The notes beneath the pieces were generated by a model. The model did not search any database and had not been told where the DNA came from. It saw only the letters and a program-made list of their open reading frames with translations. Shown here piece after piece: positions 56,178 to 64,000 of a stretch of DNA of 64,000 nt. The translations under genes were made by a program, and so were the position numbers. The stretch is taken from contig JAADVB010000073.1 of assembly GCA_023334545.1 (NCBI GenBank), positions 1-64,000 on the forward strand. Reading direction: 5' to 3'. The first letter of the stretch is position 1. The number at the start of each line of letters is the position of its first letter. This stretch comes from Salisapilia sapeloensis (taxonomy: Eukaryota > Oomycota > Peronosporomycetes > Peronosporales > Salisapiliaceae).

Positions 56178-56426
56178 GCAGCAAATCGAAGTATAACAAC
56201 ATTAGATGCGCAGTTTGTTAGAAAAATAGTATACACGGGGGGTACTTAGCACTTTTGTACTCAGAAACTACGCAAGATAGCTGAAGCTCTAGTAAGAGTG
56301 ACCTCGTCTCATTATAATAATTCGACTTTTAGCTGAATGCGCAAACGGATACGTTTCGATCATGGCTTGAACCACCGACATACCTTCATTATCGAATTCC
56401 TCCTCTATCCCTCAAGTACATTCACG

Positions 56427-58502
56427 ATGAGCACTCGGGAGACCAAGGGCCGCCGACCGCTTACGCTGCCAGAGAAAATCCTTACCAATTGGGCAGTCGG
56501 ACTGACCGAGCCAGAGGTCACGCCTGGCCAAATGCTGTGTGTTAAAGTGCAGTGGACATTGGCCTGTGAGATCACGTGGAAGTCCATGGACAAAACGTAT
56601 CAGGACATGGGCCGTCCGCGTATTTGGCGAAACGACCGCTTCTGGCTCGCAGTCGACCACACGGTCGATCCTCGTGTGAATGACAAGCCTCGTCAGAAAA
56701 TGATGATCGAAGCCAGTGAGAACTTTGCCAAGGAGGCGGAGCTGACCAACTACCAACCGCCAAACACCACTATCCTACACACCGAGTTCTACCGTCAACG
56801 TGCGCAGCCTGGCCAGATCGTTGTTGGAGCTGACAGCCACAGCTGCAGCACGGGAGGCCTGGGTGCCTTCGCTATCGGTCTCGGCGCTGCTGACGTAGTC
56901 ATGCCCCTCGTGACAGGCGAAACTTGGATCAAGGTACCGGAAACGGTCAAGATCGAGTTCGTGGGCGAGCTGCCTCCTGGCATGGGTGGCAAGGATGTCA
57001 TGCTGTACACGCTTGGCGAACTGAAATGCAACACGGTCGCCATCGGCCGTTGCGTCGAGTGGAGTGGCAACATTGCACAGCTCTCGTGCGATGCTCGTTT
57101 CGCCATTGCCAACATGACGGCCGAGTTTGGTGGTATCGCTGGTGTCTTCCCTGCCGACGAACGCACGGCGGCGTACGTTGCCAAGCGTCCGGACCACAAC
57201 AACGACTCGCTCTTCTTCCGTGCCGACGATGATGCCGAGTACGCTGAAGTGTACCAGATCGACCTATCCAACCTCGAGCCGCAAGTGGCGCTGTACCCGT
57301 CGCCGGACAACGTCCAGCCGGTCTCCCAATTGTCCGGCATGAAGCTCGACGGTTGCTTCATCGGTGCCTGCACCACTGCCGAAGAGGACCTGGTGCTCGG
57401 AGCACTCGTCCTCGAAGCCTGCATGAAGCAGGGCATGAAGCCAGTGGACCATGGCAAGCGCCGTGTTACGCCTGGCAGTCAGCGTATCATTGACAACTTG
57501 CGTCAGCACGGACTGATTGAGGTGTACGAGAAGGCTGGCTTCGTAATTGGTGCTCCTGGCTGCAGCTACTGCCTCGGTATCGCTGCCGATGTTGCTGGCG
57601 AGAACGAGGTCTGGCTCAGTTCCCAAAACCGAAACTACCGCAACCGAATGGGCAAAGGATCGATCGCGAACCTTGCGTCGGCCATCACGGTCGCAGCGTC
57701 TAGCTTCAGTATGGAAGTCACGGACCCTCGACCGTTCCTGCCGCACATTGACATTGAAAAGTTCAACGCAGCGGTGCCCAAACCTCCTTCGGCGGACTTT
57801 GAGATCGCGGACATCCATCCAGAGCTAGTGGGCGACAAGGGAGATGAGACCGATGGATCGGAGGACTCGACGTCTCTGTCCACTTTCTCCGGTCAGATCA
57901 ACGGCCGAGTGCAAACGTTTGGTGATAATATCGATACAGACGCCATCCTTCCTGGCGAGTACTTGACGGAGAATGACATGGAGAAACTCGGTCAAGTCGC
58001 TTTCCTACACACGAACCCAGACTTCCGTGACAAGGTGAAGCAGGGTCAGTCTGTCGTTGTCGCTGGGCACGGATTCGGGTGTGGATCGTCGAGAGAGCAG
58101 GCTGTCACGGCGCTGAAAGGAGCTGGTGTCCAGGCTTTGATCGCCCGTTCGTTCGGCTACATCTTCTCCCGGAACTACCAGAACTTTAGTCTGGTTGGCA
58201 TCCAACTGGATAACGACCGCTTCTATGAGTTGGCGACGGAGAACGCAGAGATCACGGTGAACATGGAAGGCCGGACGATTGAAGTGGGCGGTGAGACCTT
58301 CCGCTTCAACATGTCTCTGTTCGAAGAGAGGCTGCTCGCTGGTGGTGGCATCATGCCGCTGTACAAACAGTTTGGTAACCGACTTTTCCGAGTAGCGGTC
58401 AAGGACCCGTCGTCTTCCAAGGGTAGTTGTGGAAGCAATGATGGTTGTGGTCCGAAGGCACCGACAGCAGCAGCTGCTGGATCAGGTGATTTGTCGTGGT
58501 AG
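56427..58502 (+). CDS. Fused 3-isopropylmalate dehydratase (large + small subunits)
   Basis: Aconitase-family iron-sulfur enzyme that converts 2- to 3-isopropylmalate in leucine synthesis. It is a single exon of 691 residues in which the LeuC-like and LeuD-like parts are fused, as in fungal Leu1. The large part holds TEFYRQRAQPGQIVVGADSH and the 4Fe-4S cysteines in GCFIGACTTAEED and GAPGCSYCLG. The small part holds FGDNIDTDAILPGEYL and HGFGCGSSREQA. The C-terminus ends with a Cys/Gly stretch (GSCGSNDGCGPK) not seen in ordinary LeuD. An ATG at 56337 would add 30 residues; the 56427 start is preferred because the added part is not conserved-looking. An AcnA- or homoaconitase-like role cannot be ruled out by eye. 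Confidence 0.88.
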   Translation: MSTRETKGRRPLTLPEKILTNWAVGLTEPEVTPGQMLCVKVQWTLACEITWKSMDKTYQDMGRPRIWRNDRFWLAVDHTVDPRVNDKPRQKMMIEASENFAKEAELTNYQPPNTTILHTEFYRQRAQPGQIVVGADSHSCSTGGLGAFAIGLGAADVVMPLVTGETWIKVPETVKIEFVGELPPGMGGKDVMLYTLGELKCNTVAIGRCVEWSGNIAQLSCDARFAIANMTAEFGGIAGVFPADERTAAYVAKRPDHNNDSLFFRADDDAEYAEVYQIDLSNLEPQVALYPSPDNVQPVSQLSGMKLDGCFIGACTTAEEDLVLGALVLEACMKQGMKPVDHGKRRVTPGSQRIIDNLRQHGLIEVYEKAGFVIGAPGCSYCLGIAADVAGENEVWLSSQNRNYRNRMGKGSIANLASAITVAASSFSMEVTDPRPFLPHIDIEKFNAAVPKPPSADFEIADIHPELVGDKGDETDGSEDSTSLSTFSGQINGRVQTFGDNIDTDAILPGEYLTENDMEKLGQVAFLHTNPDFRDKVKQGQSVVVAGHGFGCGSSREQAVTALKGAGVQALIARSFGYIFSRNYQNFSLVGIQLDNDRFYELATENAEITVNMEGRTIEVGGETFRFNMSLFEERLLAGGGIMPLYKQFGNRLFRVAVKDPSSSKGSCGSNDGCGPKAPTAAAAGSGDLSW

Positions 58503-58601
58503 ATACTTTTGCTGTAGTCGATTTCCAAAAATATACTTGCATGAGGACGTAAGGACTATCTCCGATTTGGTTCTTTCTAGTAGTTTAGAATTTTAATCAC
58601 G

Positions 58602-59803
58602 ATGTCTTCAAATGAGGTGAAGATGCCGCCAGAGTGGATGCATGAGGTACGTTTGATGCATAGCTTTTCGTCTTCCAGAATACCAAGATGTACCTTGACT
58701 AGCCACTGCATGTGACTCGATCGGAACTGTTGGAAGAGAGAAATAAGATGAGGCTCAAGCTTGCGCTTGATGCTCAGCACGAGTCCGAGTACTCGAAGCG
58801 GAACTTTCGAAGGTCGGAGCATATTTTCCGGGATTCTTATCGCAAGAGCGGTGTCTTCGACCGGACACGCGTAGTGGACGATTCAACGTACCAGTCTTCA
58901 GGGTTGCCTACGCGATCGGAGTTGTTTGAAAAGAGGAAGAGAGACAAGAACAGAGAGAGCCTCAAGTTTGAACCGCCAGAGATCATGCGTCTTCGTGACC
59001 TTCCCAAGATGGATCGACTGGCAAACTGGTGGAAATCGCAGGAAGAATACGTCGAAGATCCATCCTGCATGCTGAAAACATCGATTCGACTACAGCTAGC
59101 TGCACGAAACGACACTATCGGACCATTGGATCCAGGCAAGATTCGTTCCACACTATCGGTAAGCTCTTATGGACATTTGGATGAAATACACGAATTTACT
59201 GGTAGAATGTAGGCGGAGCAACAGCGTCAGTGGGAAGAGAAGCGAGTGCAATTGGCTTTGAAGCCTACCCAGATGGAGCCAAACCTAGATGGACACGAGC
59301 TCATCGCACTTAACAGATCTCCTGACCTATTTCCTCAGCCACGAAAGGTATACTTGTATAGTAATAGGACAAGTAGATGTGCAATTGACATTTTGCATGT
59401 ACTATTCAGGCCAAGGCAGGTGAAAGCGGTATGCGGTTTTCCAGTTTACCGCCAACTTCGACGTTTATGTGCCTCGTGTCGCCGATTAAGGTATCAAGCA
59501 GCAAGGTACCCATTCTTGTTTCTTTTTTACGGTTCCATTGCTCATACACAGTGAATGCAGAGAAAAGAGCGTCAGACGTTGGCTGTCCAGAACATCTTCC
59601 ATGACGGCGTGACGGACCGTGAAAAGCTTGAGCAGTTGAAAAAAGTGTCGCCTACGATGCTATCACCTGTATCTCCGATTGTCACGAAAGACTCTGCGAG
59701 GTCGAACGCCACATCTTTCAGACTGCCAAGTGCTCGAAGTGGCATTCGCTGCAGTGGATTTACAAAACCTCACGTACGTCGTCAAGTACAAATTGAAAAG
59801 TGA
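58602..59803 (+). CDS. Spliced orphan protein, charged and helical
   Basis: Exons 58602-58646, 58703-59158, 59213-59347, 59410-59490 and 59561-59803 join in phase to 319 residues. I do not recognise the family. The protein is rich in Arg, Glu, Lys and Ser, with helical stretches (TRSELLEERNKMRLKLAL and TRSELFEKRKRDKNRE form an imperfect internal repeat). A proline-containing segment (PDLFPQPRK) follows. Short repeats and charge are reminiscent of cilia- or microtubule-associated proteins, but nothing proves it. The stop at 59803 is 39 bp from the convergent AK6 stop. Five clean phase-0 exons in a row make it a convincing gene despite the missing homology. Confidence 0.68.
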
Positions 59804-59842
59804 TGAGTGTTATGGATGTTGTAGTCAAAAGGATAGATGGCT

Positions 59843-60499
59843 TTATTCGTCGTTTGCATGGTCGTTCTGCCATTGCTGTATCCACTGAATAATGCGTTCG
59901 GCATTTGCTTCCATGTCTTCCACGGATACACTTTTCAGCTCATGCACAATCTCTTGAGCGTAGCTGTCTTGGGCTTCCTGTAGGACAATCTGCATGATTT
60001 CACACTCGACATTCTCACTGATTTTCTTCTCAGAGTACCCACGACGGGTGAGACGATCAAAGATAGTCGTATTATCCGTAGTGAGAACGATCACAAGGTC
60101 AAACCATCGCTCAGGGAAGAACTCGCACGAGTGGAAGTCTACAATCTTCCCACCTGCTGTCATGGCATCTTCCAGCTCGTCCACTACCTTGTCTTCGTCC
60201 AGCATGAGCGTATCAAATTCATCATTACGACCTTCATGCAGTCCCTTGTCTTTCACCTACATTGCAGGTTAAGCTTGAACAGGAATTAGGTCCATACATA
60301 AGCCTGACGTACAATTTCGCTGACATTCAAATGCTGCAAGGAAGTGCGTTCCTACAAGACAAGTGTCGCACCAAAGTTGGAGTTAGTAGGCTCGTTCGAA
60401 AGCTACGTTCATTTGCAATTATCGTACACCCAAGGTTTGGCATAAAGTCGTTTTGCCTGTCCCGGGCGTGCCCGTGACTAGGATGTTCGGTAGCTTCAT
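59843..60499 (-). CDS. Adenylate kinase isoenzyme 6 (AK6/Fap7)
   Basis: A nuclear ATPase/adenylate kinase that helps the last steps of small ribosomal subunit (18S rRNA) maturation. Exons (minus) 60499-60428, 60351-60313 and 60256-59843 give 174 residues, the usual family length. The P-loop is GTPGTGKTTL near the start. The middle has LMLDEDKVVDELEDAM, and the catalytic region is VDFHSCEFFPERWFDLVIVL, strongly typical of AK6. RLTRRGYSEKKISENVECEI and a C-terminal IIQWIQQW helix complete it. The exon 2 segment is short but keeps the family NV(S/G)(E/D) spacing. Confidence 0.92.
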
Positions 60500-60661
60500 G
60501 TTTCGATGCTAGTTTCGAGTCCAGCAAATCGGTGCGTATGACGATTGACGGAAATCCGTTTTGACAACGGAGGATTGGTTTAAAATATGAATGGATACAC
60601 TCTCGCCGCCTGATAATACCATGACAACCCTCACTTATTGGTTCTCCCCTAAGCAGCAACG

Positions 60662-62374
60662 ATGGACGGAAGCCGTAGCGCCCAGATTCCGGCTCGTCCG
60701 CGTGACCAACTGCCTTCGTACAGTCCGATTGCACCTCGAATGCGCAGAACGAGAAGCTTGAACAGCGAGACCTCAGATGTGGCGCCTGCTTGGCCAGCCA
60801 CCTTTGAGCAGGGCGTCGACTTACGGTAATTTCTTTTTTATTAGAAGGCTCGTTCTCTTTAATTATAGAGACACAAGATGCCGTCTTCTCATGTCATGTC
60901 GCCCATGCTCATCGTCGATGTGTTTCCTGATAGCATGGCCTCTCCAGCGGCGATGCAGAGACGATCGGTCACGTCGCCGTTCTCCGAGAAGTCTCCGTTG
61001 ATGCATCCGCAGACTCCATTACAAGCTGCTCCAGAGACCATTGAAGAAGGAGATGGAGCGGCCGTCGGACAAAGTTCTTTCAGAGCGGCAGTCTTTAACT
61101 CGATTAACGTACTACTGGGTGTCGGCGTCCTGTCCAGTCCGTTTTCATTGCGTTCCGGAGGGTTAATCGTCGGCTCTGCTCTCTTCGTCTTCTTCACCTT
61201 CATCACGAAGCACACGGCTCTGCTCCTAGGTCGATGTCTCGAGTACCAGGAAGGCATGCAGGTATTTTTATATTGTCTTTTATAGCGCTTATAGGGTGAT
61301 TCATCGGTGGATGTAGACGTATCCGGACATTGGAGAGGCTGCATACGGCACCAGAGGTCGTGTGATCATCAGCATCACGTTCTTCATCGAGCTATTCACC
61401 GTCGTCGCTTGCTTCTACGTCCTGAGTACGCTATCCATATATCTAATGACCAATCATAATCTAACGTCCATATAGTTGGCGACACATTGGCTGCATTAAT
61501 TCCATACTACTCTGCTAGAGAATTGGCATTCATGGCATTCCTCGTGACCATGCCGACGCTATGGACGACACACTTGAACCTCCTGTCCTACTTTAGCATC
61601 ATCGGCATCATCTCTTCCTTCTTCTGTCTCTACACTGTCTTTTACGTCGGCTTTGCGATCGATACGGAAGCTGTCGACTACACGGAAGGCAGCCTCCTCG
61701 ACCCTCAGCCAATGCAACTCATCGCCGAGCCGGAGCGGATCCCTTTGTCCATCGGCCTCACTATGGTTGCGTTCGGCGGACACTCTGTCTTCCCTAGCAT
61801 CTGTAGCTCCATGCAGGACCGCAGTCTGTACCCCAAGGCCGTGTCTCGAGCCTACATTGTCGTCATTGCCGTCTACGGTGCGATCGAGCTCGGTGGCTAC
61901 CTCATGTTTGGCGTCGACACGCAGAAGGAGATCACACTTAACCTCGTAGAGGTGTACCCTGGGAAACTAACCGAGCTCTTCGTCTGGACCATCGCTTTGA
62001 ATCCAATGAGCAAAGTGGCTCTGACCATCCACCCAGTCGCACTCGCCGTCGAAGAGTTGGTGCTGCCGGCGAAAGACATTCTTGACTTTTCCAGCAGACG
62101 CGTTTCATTCTACCGCGCCTTGATCCGTACGGCAATCGCCGGAGGAGCTCTCATGTGTGCCTTGTACATCCCAAACTTTGCCCGTTTGACGTCCTTCCTC
62201 GGCTCGCTATTCGCCATGATGGTCAGCGTTTTCTTCCCATGTGTCTTCTACATCAAGCTCTTCCGACCAGAACTGTCAAAGTTCCAAGTGTGTGCCAACT
62301 ACACGCTCGCAGCTATAGCACTTGTGTTTGCGACCATCGGAACCTTATCCTCCTTCATCTCTCCTGCAGAATGA
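60662..62374 (+). CDS. AAAP-family amino acid transporter
   Basis: A vacuolar or plasma-membrane amino acid/proton transporter of 520 residues (Slc32/Slc36/AVT-like). Exons are 60662-60825, 60871-61261, 61317-61425 and 61476-62374. A hydrophilic N-terminus of about 130 residues precedes 10-11 membrane segments. Family signs: VFNSINVLLGVGVLSSPFSL as the first helix with the unwound glycine pair, TYPDIGEAAYG, IPLSIGLTMVAFGGHSVFPS in helix 5-6, and ALNPMSKVALTIHPVA. The acceptor of the first intron was set two bases after the more obvious AG because only that keeps frame. If the gene instead starts at 60880 (MPSSHVMS), the protein is 57 residues shorter. Confidence 0.9.
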
Positions 62375-62420
62375 GCATATAGATCCAACGTTTGCTTTAA
62401 AATGAACACGAATCTCTTTT

Positions 62421-64000
62421 CTACTTGTTGGCTTCGTCCAGAAGGAACTCGGTCCAGACGTCTGCAAAGCTCTTGCCGTCAATACTCACTTGCTTCGTCT
62501 CCTCTTCACTTGAGGACAAGCCGAGAAGCGATGAAAAGAGACCGCCGCCTCCGTTTCCTGGAGGAGCGTACCCTCCCATCCCCACCCTTCGCTTCTGGTC
62601 TTCTGAAAAGTCCATCATTCGAGCGATGAGGTCCAAGATCTCCTCCTTCTTCTCACTTTCAAAGTACGACACGACGAGCTGGGCGGCCAGTCGCTTGTCC
62701 AGTGCATCCGACTCGGACGCGTAGCGACTTACGGTGTCTTCTAACGCTGTCCGCAGCTGATCGCACTCTTTCACCTTGTCAGTAAGCTGTCGAGTCAGAT
62801 TCGTCACGTCACTCTTGTCCTCGACCTTGGTCTCTTCCTCCTTTCTCGCGACTTCATCCTCCAGCTCCATGACTCTGGCACTCTGCTGCTTTTGCTCTTG
62901 TCGAAGCTCATACAGGACACTTTCGAGCGTCTGCACTTCAGTCCGGAACCGACCAGCATCTTCCTCTGCGACACGCTGGTCGGCTCGAGCACTAGAAAGG
63001 GATGACTCAAGCTCATAAATACGCTGTCGATCTGCGGACTCTGCATGCTCCTCGGCACTACTCCTTAGCTCTGCCATCTCTCCTTCATGTCGTACCTTCA
63101 AGTCTTCCATCTCGGATAAGAGCGAGATGTATGCTTGTTCGTACTCACCTGCTCTCGTACGTATCTCTGTATCATTCGAATACTCTTCTTCCAAAGATTC
63201 CTTCTGACTCGTGACTCGAGCTAATTCCTCTTCTAACTGCGTGGTTTTGGATTGGAAGTCTTCGTTTTCTGTTTCCATAGTCTGTAGCTGATTCGTACAA
63301 TCATCAAGCTCCTGTGATAGATGCTCGACACTGCGTTGTAATTGTGCGTTGGTGGCTTGTAGATGCTGGATCTCATCTGCTTTCTCCTGTAGAACTTGCT
63401 GCCACTCGACTTCTTTCGACGCAGTCTCCTGTTGGATGGACTGACTCGTACGTTGATGTGTTGCCTGTGAACTCTTGGCCTGTGCCTGCAGTCGTAGGAT
63501 GGTTCTCAACTGACTCTCTTCCGTTTCCTCTAGACGCTGGATCTTGTCTTGAGCTTCCGAAAGCTCTACTGATACGTCTTTTGTTCGAGACATAGTACTG
63601 CTTATTTCTGCTAGTTCCAGGTCTAACGTATCACTCGACACTTCCTCGGGAGAAGTAAACGGAAGGTCGCTGTGCTCCTGTAAGAAAGTGAGGACGGATG
63701 ATTGGAGCTGATGAAGCTCCTTCTGCTTCCTCTGAAGGTCCAGCGTACACTGTCGTGATGCTTCCAGCATCTTTACAATACCATTTGAGCTTCATGTCTA
63801 AAGGGTACGGCATAAGGATGACATACCTGGTTTGCAAGTTCCTGCGCCGTGTCTGGTATGGCGAAGTCAGAGGAGCGAGACTTTGAGAGCATTCGCAAAG
63901 CTTCGGCTAGTGTCGGGAAGCAGGACGATGATGTACGTTCACTCGGAAGTTCATTTGGAGATCCTTGCTGATAGTGCTCAAGCTGAGACTCTGCAGCATG
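62421..64000 (-). CDS. Golgin-like coiled-coil protein, 5' part outside window
   Basis: Partial: exons 64000-63827 (cut by the window end) and 63770-62421, together 507 residues of the C-terminal part. Almost all of it is heptad coiled coil (IQRLEETEESQLRTILRLQA and similar). Near the C-terminus a conserved segment (VVSYFESEKKEEILDLIARM, then FSEDQKRRVGM) fits a GRAB domain, the ARF1-binding end of GMAP-210/Rud3-type golgins. It probably tethers vesicles at the Golgi. After it come a Gly-rich linker and a short FADVWTEFLL helix. The N-terminal part of the protein is not in the window. Confidence 0.82.

Noticed and set aside
56337-56426. Upstream ATG extending the isopropylmalate dehydratase by 30 residues
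   Set aside because: The added sequence is not typical of a presequence and the family start aligns better with 56427, though this is not excluded.

Overview
The window looks like nuclear DNA of an oomycete (stramenopile), most probably a zoospore-forming member of the Peronosporales/Pythiales. Genes are closely packed on both strands. Introns are few, mostly 50-80 bp, with GT-AG ends. Many proteins belong to families typical of oomycetes: bacterial-type glucokinase, START plus FYVE-like zinc finger, DUF3712-like membrane protein, and LRR-IQ protein. A flagellar-type MYCBPAP protein argues for a lineage that keeps flagellated zoospores. All exon joins were made by reading GT/AG sites and checking codon phase; nothing was aligned by software. 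Genus-level placement is inference.

Left part (1-14.3 kb): a mitochondrial-type acyl-CoA thioesterase (ACOT1) faces a glucokinase (GLK1). Then come a large LRR + IQ-motif protein, a PX-domain protein, a three-repeat MYB (MYB1), a second glucokinase with a hydrophobic C-terminal tail (GLK2), and a three-motif MHYT membrane protein. At 14.5-19.2 kb lies a long minus-strand gene joining a MYCBPAP-like axonemal protein to a divergent phosphoglycerate-kinase-like domain.

Gene-poor island (19.2-25.1 kb): four tRNA-Phe(GAA) genes, two of them the arms of a 154-bp inverted repeat, and decayed coding-like sequence. It is followed by the second copies of two genes from the left part, ACOT2 and MYB2. 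Thus three families (ACOT, MYB, glucokinase) are each present twice within 28 kb, which suggests an old local segmental duplication followed by rearrangement.

Right part (28.3-64 kb): mostly housekeeping genes. In order these are a START/FYVE-like protein, AP-1/2 beta-adaptin, DSCC1, a C2CD5-like C2 protein, an ARM/HEAT protein, a SlyD-FKBP fusion, ecdysoneless/SGT1, a Nudix hydrolase and a membrane-tethered short-chain dehydrogenase. A second gene-poor stretch (44.2-47.6 kb) carries a 193-bp tandem repeat. Then follow a small Cys/His protein, an 834-residue orphan membrane protein, a DUF3712-like protein, mitochondrial GUF1/EF4, a CECR5-like HAD phosphatase, a fused 3-isopropylmalate dehydratase, a spliced orphan, the AK6/Fap7 adenylate kinase, an AAAP amino-acid transporter and a golgin cut by the window end.

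Functional themes are mitochondrial and carbon metabolism (ACOT, GLK, GUF1, isopropylmalate dehydratase), vesicle traffic (beta-adaptin, PX, C2CD5, golgin), ribosome and chromosome maintenance (AK6, DSCC1), and flagellar structure (MYCBPAP-PGK). No operon-like logic is expected; neighbours are linked mainly by duplication or shared promoters.
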